DNA of 64,000 nucleotides from Chrysogorgia sp. JL179-B06 (lineage: Eukaryota > Cnidaria > Anthozoa > Scleralcyonacea > Chrysogorgiidae). The translations under genes and the position numbers were made by a program. Of the stretch, positions 38,701-52,459 are shown piece by piece; position 1 is the first letter of the stretch; each line of letters opens with the position of its first letter. The stretch lies in contig JAYKKM010000174.1 of assembly GCA_035772405.1 (NCBI GenBank), forward strand, positions 196,001 to 260,000. The letters are read 5' to 3'. The notes beneath the pieces were generated by a model that searched no databases, was not told where the DNA came from, and saw nothing but the letters and a program-made list of their open reading frames with translations.

Positions 38701-41686
38701 GGGTTAAATACTGTTTATACCACCCACAGACTTCAACTTGCGTTAATCCAAGTGCGACCAAACAGCGTTCGGGATACGCCAGTGCTAGAGAAAACCACAA
38801 AAATATGTTTTCCTCATATTGTACGTCGCAGCTGACCATGCTAAGCTTCCCCAAGGTGAACCGGAAGCGCATTTGTTTGCGCAGCAATACAATAAAAGCG
38901 ATTTAATGCGCGTGATAAAAAGGTTGCTGTCACCGATAAGGACCATCAAATACCCTGTGATCCTTTAGGACTCAGGAATGACACAGATATTCCGTGTTTT
39001 TACAATGAGATTTAAAATTCACTTTTTTTCATGATGAACATATTATGTGTGAAATACACTCAAGAAATAAAGTTTTAATCTATTAAATCTAATCTAATCC
39101 TGGTCACGTTACTGTCTCATCTCGTACCCAGACCCAAGGGGCTTCCCCTTGCGCAGGCGGTTGTTTTCGATCTGATAGAAAGCGCGCTAGTCATGACGCT
39201 GCCCCTGAAGGGGTTGCGTGCGAACTTGAAAAAATTCAGCCTGAATTTTTTCAAGAAATGATGGCTTACGATTTACAATTGTTCCATACTCGGTGGTCGC
39301 AAGAAGAAGTTACAGGATCAATGTAAAGAAGCCAAGAAAAGATTGAACGATTCCCCCTAAAAGGATCTACTTGATCGAAACAATATGCCAGTCATGGATT
39401 GATGCGAAATGCTTGGCTGGATGTAATTCCTGTAGTGACAGTAACTTTGCTCAGTATATAGCCAATCATATTCACTCTTGCGAGAGGTGCTACAACACCC
39501 ATTTGTTTCACTTACCATGGATTCCATGTGTGCCGAAGGTCGAAGGACCCCTCGAAGAAAAACAGACTTGCGCATGTCACGACGCTGCCCCTTTAAAACA
39601 GAGCAGTCTTAAACATGGTTGAAGGTATGGTCAGCAGGACATGTGTCCCATGTGAAGACCGACCTGACAAAAAATTACGGAATAGACATAAATTAAAGAC
39701 AAGGACTAATACACTAATAACATATGATAGGACAGATTAAGAACAGCAGCTTAAATAATATGAACGGCACTTTAAGAGCAGTACGTTTTCCAAGTGCGCA
39801 TTCTGTTTACATCGAAAGGAGAGTCTAATTGAGAAGAGTAGTATATCTAAAGTTGGTGTTTAAAAGAGAAAACAGACGTACTATTACGGATGATCGGATT
39901 GTTCCAGAGAAAGGAGTTCCTAAAAAGAGAAGTCCTGCAAGGATTGACTTGAAGCAAATTGTCCTTGCTACTAACGGGTGCGAGACGAGAGGTGAGAAGA
40001 AAAGGTAACAAAAGAGGAGATGTCTAGATCGCAGAGGCCTTGTTTACATTTAAAAAAAAAAGATGAGAGCTTCTCTCAGACTATCTTACAAATAGCAAGT
40101 AAGGGTCTTATTATATTTTGGTAAAACAAAATTAGCGGACAGTTTTTGTTTTTTTAAAAAGTTTTAAGTGGGTCAAGGGTTAAATACTGTTTATACCACC
40201 CACAGACTTCAACTTGCGTTAATCCAAGTGCGACCAAACAGCGTTCGGGATACGCCAGTGCTAGAGAAAACCACAAAAATATGTTTTCCTCATATTGTAC
40301 GTCGCAGCTGACCATGCTAAGCTTCCCCAAGGTGAACCGGAAGCGCATTTGTTTGCGCAGCAATACAATAAAAGCGATTTAATGCGCGTGATAAAAAGGT
40401 TGCTGTCACCGATAAGGACCATCAAATACCCTGTGATCCTTTAGGACTCAGGAATGACACAGATATTCCGTGTTTTTACAATGAGATTTAAAATTCACTT
40501 TTTTTCATGATGAACATATTATGTGTGAAATACACTCAAGAAATAAAGTTTTAATCTATTAAATCTAATCTAATCCTGGTCACGTTACTGTCTCATCTCG
40601 TACCCAGACCCAAGGGGCTTCCCCTTGCGCAGGCGGTTGTTTTCGATCTGATAGAAAGCGCGCTAGTCATGACGCTGCCCCTGAAGGGGTTGCGTGCGAA
40701 CTTGAAAAAATTCAGCCTGAATTTTTTCAAGAATGATGGCTTACGATTTACAATTGTTCCATACTCGGTGGTCGCAAGAAGAAGTTACAGGATCAATGTA
40801 AAGAAGCCAAGAAAAGATTGAACGATTCCCCCTAAAAGGATCTACTTGATCGAAACAATATGCCAGTCATGGATTGATGCGAAATGCTTGGCTGGATGTA
40901 ATTCCTGTAGTGACAGTAACTTTGCTCAGTATATAGCCAATCATATTCACTCTTGCGAGAGGTGCTACAACACCCATTTGTTTCACTTACCATGGATTCC
41001 ATGTGTGCCGAAGGTCGAAGGACCCCTCGAAGAAAAACAGACTTGCGCATGTCACGACGCTGCCCCTTTAAAACAGAGCAGTCTTAAACATGGTTGAAGG
41101 TATGGTCAGCAGGACATGTGTCCCATGTGAAGACCGACCTGACAAAAAATTACGGAATAGACATAAATTAAAGACAAGGACTAATACACTAATAACATAT
41201 GATAGGACAGATTAAGAACAGCAGCTTAAATAATATGAACGGCACTTTAAGAGCAGTACGTTTTCCAAGTGCGCATTCTGTTTACATCGAAAGGAGAGTC
41301 TAATTGAGAAGAGTAGTATATCTAAAGTTGGTGTTTAAAAGAGAAAACAGACGTACTATTACGGATGATCGGATTGTTCCAGAGAAAGGAGTTCCTAAAA
41401 AGAGAAGTCCTGCAAGGATTGACTTGAAGCAAATTGTCCTTGCTACTAACGGGTGCGAGACGAGAGGTGAGAAGAAAAGGTAACAAAAGAGGAGATGTCT
41501 AGATCGCAGAGGCCTTGTTTACATTTTAAAAAAAAAGATGAGAGCTTCTCTCAGACTATCTTACAAATAGCAAGTAAGGGTCTTATTATATTTTGGTAAA
41601 ACAAAATTAGCGGACAGTTTTTGTTTTTAAAAAGTTTTAAGTGGGTCAAGGGTTAAATACTGTTTATACCACCCACAGACTTCAAC
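35791..41686. repeat. 1.47 kb tandem repeat, four near-identical copies
   Basis: Units start at GCGTTAATCCAAGTGCGACC at 35791, 37265, 38740 and 40216 (periods 1474, 1475, 1476) and the last ends near 41686. Copies differ only by 1-4 bp indels, for example CCCAAGG/CCCCAAGG and the length of T and A runs. Short ORFs recur in every unit on both strands but end without motif. Unit 1 is flanked on the left by the first exon of the ML gene, and unit 4 ends about 310 bp before the GABARAP start codon. The sequence at the left junction differs from the inner junctions, which read ACTTCAACTT. The array is probably a recent amplification; no RNA gene was recognised in it. Confidence 0.95.
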
Positions 41687-41855
41687 ATACATTGGAGATT
41701 TCCTGTGCTAGAACATTACACGACTAAGGACCTGGAAACTAGGCCTGAGCACTATCTCGTTCCCAGAGCCTTCTTCGCGCTGCTGAGTCACTATACATTA
41801 CGTCACCAAAGTAAATTTAGCTGAGAATATTTCTGAGTTATGACGTAGTGATAAA

Positions 41856-41865
41856 GTCACGTGAT
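41856..41865. promoter_or_regulatory. E-box/CLEAR-like element upstream of GABARAP
   Basis: GTCACGTGAT lies about 130 bp before the ATG and differs by one base from the palindromic CLEAR consensus GTCACGTGAC. TFE-type bHLH factors use that site to control lysosome and autophagy genes. TGACGTAG, a CRE-like site, lies 16 bp upstream. Confidence 0.45.
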
Positions 41866-41996
41866 AACAACACTAAAACGCACTAGAAAGAAGAAAGATT
41901 GATCTTATAATTAGGTTTCCTTTCATTTTCAACAAAGAAAAGTGCTGAATTTAGCCTTGTGCACATTCATATTACCCTGATCTACCTCCGAGCAAC

Positions 41997-44430
<2,434 letters not shown>

Positions 44431-45327
44431 ATGAAACCATGGTTGGAACAGAATTTCTTGATTTTTTATTTACTTTGAGTGGCATGGAACCTTGAACACT
44501 TTGGATATGTAATAGAACGATGGAACTGTATCTCAATTTTATTCTGTTGTAACCAAAAACACTTTGTAAATATTTGAATTTTTTTGGTAACGTATTACCT
44601 TGAACTGTAAGAAACAGTCAATATAATTATGGTCTAAAGAAGGGTGATTGAATTGGAAAGAAAACTTGTGTAGATTTACTGTATCTTTAGAGAATCCTGT
44701 AATAGTTGTCCAGGTGTCGGATGATTTAGCAACCTTATAATGTATTTCACTTTTAGTTTAGTATCATGTAACTTTCAGCCTAAGGTATTGTAAAATAGAA
44801 TTATAAGTCAGTAACTGGTTTAACTTGTTCTCATTTTTCACAACTGCAGTACCGTCGATTATGTATAAGGATGTTAGCTACTCTAACACCAATGTTCAAC
44901 GTTTTCCAGGAGCATTTGACAGGTTTCTTTCCAATCAACCAATCACATTCAACCAATCTGTGTTAGTTTCAAAAAAAAACCTGTTGTAATAGCACTTTGT
45001 TGAGATGACATCAGTATCCATGTTTGTCTGCATTTATACCCATAATTATTGCGGCCATAACAAAAGAAATTAGCTCATTTGCAATCATTTGTGAGTCAAA
45101 TTTGTCAGCATTTTGAGCTATTTAATAGCAACCAAAGGGCTATTGCTGGAGTTGGATCTCAACATAAGTATTATAGATATTTATTGACAATCCTATAACT
45201 GCTTTATTATCAAATACTTGCAAATGGTGTGTTCTAAAACTGCTCAATATCAGACATTTAAGTTTGACATCAGCATAGATGTGTTGGTGGTGTTTGTCCT
45301 AGATGCAATTGACAGGTAATTGCAGTA
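44431..45327. other. intergenic DNA between convergent GABARAP and ADAT1
   Basis: Holds the 3' untranslated regions of both genes. Near 45050-45130 there is a copy of the inner part of the fold-back element found at 16395-16763. No additional exon was recognised. Confidence 0.55.
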
Positions 45328-48300
45328 TTACGAGAACATCTCAAAGTGAGATGGTTTTCTCAACCATGTGTTGAAAACTTTATACAATTGTTCCTTTGCT
45401 GTATTGTAGATTTTGGCTTCATTCTTGAATTGTTTGTAGGTTTTCTGATTGTCACATGTACTAAAAGAGAATGTTTACACACACATTTAGAAAAACAGCT
45501 AATTATGCCACATATGTATACATATTTACAATGTTAACTGTATTACTAGTATATCTGACCACCACGGTAATTAAACATATATTATTATTGTTATATCAGT
45601 TTACAATAGTTGCTTGCACGAGAGTCGATTGTATTTTAAAAAGGTGATAAAGTAATTGTAGCCAATTACTTTTTTACATGTATTTACCTATTTCTACCAT
45701 TAGGAACAAGTAGTTGTTGCATGGACATTATTATGACCATCAGGTTACTGCCAATGACCTTTTATTATATATTTTCACAATTTACTATGCTTATTGCAAT
45801 TAATTAAACCTTCATATTACCTAAGCAAGTTCTTGTTTGGTACCAGAGACATTACTTTCTTAAATTCAGAAAACAATTCTGCTTTGCAGATACAAACTCT
45901 GAATAAAAACAGCAATAGAAAAACAGGTTTTTGATGGAGTTTACTCCCCCTCTCGTCTTTGTGGACCTAACCCAAACATGGCAAACAGTTTCTTCAATTA
46001 TCTCTAACAAGCATTTATAAATAATATTACTTTTATTAGACCTTTTCATGTTTTGTAATCAAGGGGCATGACAAACCTTGATTTTGGTGATTCTCTGTTA
46101 GCTTTTGTGACTCCTTGTTTCAAACCATTCACAAAAATGTCATAAAAAGATGGTTTATCTATCCAAATTATAGCTACAAGAAATTAGAAAGTCATTCCCA
46201 AAAATTTAAATATTTTTAATATTTCTGCATATTGCCAAATGGTATAACTTTGTGTCAAGAATAGTGTTTTGGCTGATGGTTGGAGTATCCTACTGTTGAC
46301 CAACTTTACCCAAAGGTTAAAGAAATAGTGAATAAATGTACAGTACCTGCAGGTGAGGGCACTAATTTCTGATCCCTTCTCTCTTGCGATCTTGCTTCTT
46401 CCACTTTTCTCTTGCTATGTTCAAACTCAAAATCTGCTTGCAAAATCCTTGGTTGTTTAAGTGAATACCCATCAGGAAGTCCTGTCACTTTACGAGCTCG
46501 AAGAAAAACAGCTCGCTTCATTGCTTCTTCATTATAAGCGCACTTTCCAATCACAAATGATGAAAAGTATATTGGCTTTTGTAGAAAATGAGAAATAAGT
46601 GCTCCTTGACATCCTAAGATGCACCATTTCATCAATTTATCACTACAAGACATAGATATCGTAGGGTCACCCCTTCCTGGTTTGGTTCGTAATGCACCAA
46701 CATTGTGGTACCCTGTTCCAATGTCGTGCGAGTCCTGAATACCACCTGGGACACACTTTGCACCAGTTCTGTAAATGTCTTGCACTTGAACAGTACAACT
46801 CTCAATGTCATTTGCCGACATGCAACCCTTGTTTTCATGGCAAACAAAATTTCGATCTGTTGTAGTTTGCACCATCATACCAGAAAGCGATTCAGAATTG
46901 GGAGGAATTATTTCCGTTTCACTTTTCCTACCAGTTAGTTTTGTCATTTCCATGTCATTTTTAATATCTGGGCTACTCTCATTTTCAATTGATTTGCAAA
47001 AAGGAGATTTTGACAGCACATCCAAATGTGGAGCAGCTAGTTTTCGTTTTCTTTGAATACGTTTTTCGACAGGTATTTTTTCATCACCACTCTTGGGAAA
47101 TATTGAGGCATCTCCACCTTAATCACCAATGGTGATAGAATTAAACTTTCAAACTAATTAAGTTTTTAACCAAATAGACAACAAAACAGTCACTAATCTC
47201 CAACTCGGTTCTGGAAATTGAAAGAAGGAAATACACTGTATAGCCATACTTTGTATCGTTTGATAGAATTCCATTTTCCTTTGATTACCTTTCCCCTCTC
47301 CCTAGCTACCTCGGTATGCCTGCCCTTTCAAGCCTCATAGTGTCCTGGCCTAATGTTTCTGCAACGATAAACCTGCTGCCATGTTTTCCAACTACTTTTT
47401 AAAAGCTTATTGTCCTTACTGAAACTGCATACAAAAAAGGCAAAAGTACTTGCACATGTACGGTAGTAGTAGAGACTCAATTTCACACAACTTACACGGT
47501 ATATGAGATACAAAAAGATGAAAAGTGATTCCATTTTTTAATGTGCATGTGCCAGTTTGTTCTTCCACTTTAAATATACTTGCCTTTGAGCCGTATGCCA
47601 GTTGTAACTGATGGTAAAGATATCTAGAAAAATGAACAATAATTACAGTATATAAATCCTTGTAAACAACCCCAAAGTATTTGAGGTACACTTGTTCTAT
47701 TTTGGAGAGAATTACCTTAGAAATCCTCTTCGAACAATAACTTCTGCATGGCTATCATTGACAAGATTTCCTATGTTAATTTAAAATGAAGTTAATAAAT
47801 TAATTAACAAAGTAAATACACAGTACCTATGCATTTGCAGCCTCACCAAAGGGAGCCCAACTCTGATGCCTGTGACGTATTTCTCTGTGTTTCTCTGTTT
47901 TATTCAATATTATGGAAATTCTGATGTTTTATTCAATGAAAGATGAGACCTCAGCCCTTATGTAAATTACACGCACTACCGCACGTGCAATTTACATAAG
48001 CACCGCAGTCTCATAAGCGCAGTGGTCTTATAAATGCCGCAGTCTCATCTTTCATGAAATAAAACATCAGAATTTCCATAATATAGAATAATAATGATAA
48101 TAAAGACGTATTAGGAGCATTATACACCTACAATAGTCTCAATGCTCTTACAACAATATATTCTTAATGTTACTTATAAAACTAATTATAGTTTCATTAT
48201 AAAACTAATTACAGTTTCATTATAAGAATAAAACAGAGAAACACATCACAAGTGTCAGGGTTGGGCTCCCTGTGGCCTCACGAACAAACAAATTCTGCAC

Positions 48301-48869
48301 ATGTACTGTTATTGTTCTTTTGTTATTCACCAAATAACACATAATTAACATATAAATTATTTAAATAAATAAATACTTAATATATAATATATACATAAAA
48401 TAGAATGTATAATAATAAATTAGAAATAAAGATAATTTATTCACCTTTGCTAAATAATTATTCTTCTATTTTTACATCACTATAGCATTTGTTCTGTAAT
48501 ACAATCTTACCTGATGAATTTAACTGATTTTTTCCAAGACATTTTGACCCAGTACCCAGTGATATTAACTCCATCCTACCATCTAATAATTTAATTCATT
48601 TCCTTCACTATTGCACACGACAAAACAGGAGTATTTTGATATATAATAAAAATGGGTTTATCCTGGCCACTGGTGCCCCTCTGTGATGCAATACCTTCTT
48701 GTTGTTCAAACACACCAACAACAGCGGCCAATATTGTCCATTCTCTTGCAAATTCTGGTTTTCCTTTTTTCCCTAAAACGTTATACTTCTCGTAAACTAG
48801 CTTGCAGACGTTATTGGAGAATTCAGGATCCTCACACCAAAGCATTTTCGCGAAAACACTCCCAAACAT
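45328..48869 (-). CDS. ADAT1: tRNA-specific adenosine deaminase 1 (8 exons, 489 aa)
   Basis: Converts A37 to inosine in tRNA-Ala. Minus-strand exons 48695-48869, 48511-48582, 47716-47770, 47496-47623, 46347-47117, 46077-46173, 45844-45898 and 45328-45444 all have AG/GT borders. Phases fit, giving 490 codons with the stop. Exon 1 has [18 protein letters not shown]. Exon 2 has ISLGTGSKC. Exon 3 carries the catalytic zinc site [11 protein letters not shown] (H and E). Exons 4-5 supply the first cysteine ligand in SHIPCGDASIFP and the editase block [18 protein letters not shown], with the second cysteine. The C-terminal part has [26 protein letters not shown] and the last exon [13 protein letters not shown] fold-back element lies in intron 2. 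The start Met could also be residue 9. Confidence 0.95.
47847..48283. repeat. fold-back MITE in ADAT1 intron
   Basis: Ends AAAGGGAGCCCAAC and GTTGGGCTCCCTG are inverted. Inner inverted blocks are ATTATGGAAATTCTGATG and GAAAGATGAGAC. The centre has several TGCAATTTACATAAG-type palindromes. Confidence 0.75.
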
Positions 48870-49136
48870 TCAATTCAACCGAGCGGGGCCTGGGGATGAC
48901 AACGCTTCACATTTTTACTGGAGACCTGGGAACTAACTACAGGTCACATGATTTGCCATTCTCGGCGCATTTATAAATCAAGAATATGCGTTAATTCTGT
49001 TGTTTGCGCAAAGTGATATAGCTCGCCCAGAATTTTAAATGGCAACTCATTTGAAAAATATATTGAGTGACATTTAATAATTGTAAGACCAGTAACTGTT
49101 TTCGACTGTGCATTTGCGTTTTATTGAGATTGCTAC
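48870..49136. other. short intergenic spacer 5' of ADAT1
   Basis: 267 bp between the ADAT1 start codon and the stop of the astacin-ShK-discoidin gene on the same strand. It must contain the ADAT1 promoter. No motif stands out. Confidence 0.5.
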
Positions 49137-52100
49137 TTAGATATAACATCCATAAATTTCAGCTCTAATACAGATGCCTGCATAGAACGTCTTAGGGTGG
49201 AATTTCACATATCGTGCACGGACTGCATTTGACAGTTTGTTGATGACGGGTGTGACATGGTCGCAGTTTCCAGTGAATACCTGTTGAACATAGGAAGAAG
49301 GAAGACATTAATTTCACGAGGTGTAACTGTATACCTGATCAGTCCTGTATCCAATATATAATGGCAAAAATAAGACATATAATATAAAATGTATGTGGCT
49401 GGATACGCCACTGACTAACCTTAACAATGTTATTTTCTTTGTACTGTTCCCACGTTGAACCATCGTCGCTAAAAGACAATTCGTATGATTTCACGTGTTC
49501 AAAATAACGATCACGACCTTCAGAAGAAAGCAAAATAGATCAAGTTAGATCTGTGCCAAACTAAGGAAATATCAAAAGTAATATTTGGCATTTCACTCGA
49601 TTAAACTACATGTTGTAAGGATTTATGGTGAAGGAAAATTTCGAGTGTTGCAATATATACATTTTAGCCGCCAAACCGAGACCAGTTGCGAGAATTGCAA
49701 CTTCAAGGCCTTCCGGCTGGAATTGAACCCGCGACCCTGCGATGTTAGTGCAATGCTCTGACCACTGAGCTACGGAAGCCATTGCTGAGAGCCTAGTCAC
49801 GAGTTCTGTATATATAAGACACTGGCAGTGAAGCCAATGAAATGAGGCGGGGCTTTCCTCAAAAATGATTTCAACGAAAACTGGCGAGTCGTCGGTAAAG
49901 AGGCAACCAAAGTAGTACAGGAACTCTGACTCTTGTTGGTGAAATTTGATCCATCAGACTAGTACCTTGGGTAGCAACAGCAGTTACTAGTTTCACTTTG
50001 CCAAGATCAATCTTCAACCACTGGTTGTCGTAGTGACCATAAGCTGCGCACCAGGCCCCTATACGTTTTGTCGAGTGGTCATCTCTCATGTAAAGCCGCG
50101 CATTTCTAGCACCAGCAACCCAGCCACCACCTATAATAAAAGAAATAACAGGGAATAAAAGCATCCATTACCCATATGATCTATCTGTTCGACCAGTCTT
50201 CCATATGTAAGTCCATCCATCTATCAATCCCAGCATCCATCCATCAGTTTTCCTCCCATCCATCCATTTATCTAGTATTCACATCCATTATTTTTCCGCC
50301 CATCCACACACACAACTATCCATTCATTCATTCTTCTATCCATCTATCAGTCTTCCGCCCATCCATCTAGCTATATCCATCCATCCATACAAAGAAACAA
50401 CGTTCAGCCAATGAATGAAAAAACCCAGACAACTTAGTAAGCTTACCTGGATGGAATTCAGTTGAAGCTTGGAAGGAATGATCTGGGAGAGCGCGATCCC
50501 AACCTAAGCCTTGTGGTTCAGAACATGTCCCTGAATAATGAAAAGATTTAAAAAATACTGAATAGGATGAAGGAAAGAAGGAAGGAAGGAAAGGAGGTAA
50601 GGGAGGGAGAAAGGAAGGAGGGAGGGAAGGAAAGGAGTGAACGAAGGAAGGAAACGAAGGGAGGGAAGAAGGAAGGGAGGGAGGAAGGAAGGAGGGAAGG
50701 GAGGAGGGAAGGAAGGAAGGAAGGAAGGAAGGAAGGAAGGAAGGAAGGAAGGAAGGAAGGAAGGAAGGAAGGAAGGAAGGAAGGAAGGAAGGAAGGAAGG
50801 AAGGAAGGAAGGAAGGAAGGAAGGAAAGAAGGAAGGGAGTGAGGGAGGGAGGGAGGGAGGAAGGAAGGAAGGGAAGGAAGGAAGGGAGGAAGGAAGGAAG
50901 GAAGGAAGGAAGGAAGGAAGGAAGGGAGGGAGGGAGGAAGGAAGGAAGGAAGGGAAGGAAGGAAGGAAGGAAGGAAGGGAAGGAAGGAAGGAAGGAAGGA
51001 AGGAAGGAAGGAAGGAAGGAAGGAAGGAGGGAGGGAGGAAGAAGGAAGGAAGAAAGAAAGAAGGAAGGAATCTACCTAATGGCCTCGGTTCGGCAACGTC
51101 GCATAAATCAATTCTATTGCAACTCTTCAAACAATGCTTTCCAACCCATTCGTCCGTTTTACAGTACCCTTTCGCTGCCATGTTTGGGCATCTTGAATCA
51201 GCATCGACACATTTGATACCTGTAGCAAATTAATAAAGATGGTCTGTCCTTTATGCAAGACCCGAAAGCCATATAGAAATGACCGATATTCATAAAAACA
51301 CATGCTTGATTCGCCATACCTCTATATTTAGGTTTGGTTGGTGGATTGATCGTTGGTTTCGTTGGTGCTTTTGTTTTTTGTGTGGTAGGTGATGGCCGAC
51401 TTGTTGTTGTTTGACGAGATGTTGTTGGAGAAGGCGTGGAAGGTCCTAACAAAATATTAAAACTATGTTAAATACTTGTGAAGTGAGGGTGAAGTGGTCT
51501 GAAGTGAGGTTGAGGTGATTTGTAAAATGACTCCATAGCCAGCGAAATGGTTTCGAGTTTCGATAGCCAGCGAAATGGTAAATGACATCATTTACCTGGC
51601 TTGCAGATCTGGCAGCTAGCCTTGCAGTGCTTCAACATGTACGAGGGATTGATATAACAGTGATTATATTTCGCCCAGTCTTTGCAGTAAACGTTCTCAT
51701 CAACACACGGCCCACAGTTTCCGCAACTTTTCCTACACACCATCAATAATGGGTCCGCCGCCGTCACACAGTAACCAGCCTTGGCCCAAGACGGGCATGT
51801 CACTTGGTCGTCGGTACAAGAAGCTGGAAAATATACAAGGAAATTGCAGGGAGGTATACAGCGACGTTATCAAAACTAAAATCCTCTGAAACGTTTTGAT
51901 AGTTTAAGACCCCTGCCCACATGAGATTGCATTAGTGATAGCTTAACATAAAAAAAAAACCCAATAACTTACCATCAGCAGATAGGACAACAGGCGCTCT
52001 TTGCACCAACTTTAATTTCTCATTGCGTTGCCTCACAACATCTACAATAAAAATACAAAATGATTTATTTTATGTTAACCCACAAAGGTGAAGGAGACGA

Positions 52101-52145
52101 CTATGCAGTGCACTAGCAGGTCTGTCTGTCTACGGTCTGTCTACG

Positions 52146-52202
<57 letters not shown>

Positions 52203-52204
52203 CG

Positions 52205-52253
<49 letters not shown>

Positions 52254-52275
52254 CGTCTGTCTACGGTCTGTCTAC

Positions 52276-52319
<44 letters not shown>

Positions 52320-52428
52320 GCGGTCTGTCTACGGTCTGTCTACGGTCTGTCTACGGTCTGTCTACGGTCTGTCTACGGTCTGTCTATGGTCTATCTACGG
52401 TCTGTCTACAGTCTGTCTACGGTCTACG

Positions 52429-52459
<31 letters not shown>

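Noticed and set aside
35743..41097. Recurrent 64-83 codon ORFs in each 1.47 kb unit
   Set aside because: They repeat only because the units repeat; no motif, start context or splice structure supports coding.
50504..51233. ORFs of Lys-Glu-Gly-Arg or Leu-Pro-Ser-Phe repeats
   Set aside because: GGAA microsatellite artefact; the only real coding piece is the ShK exon 51076-51219 on the minus strand.
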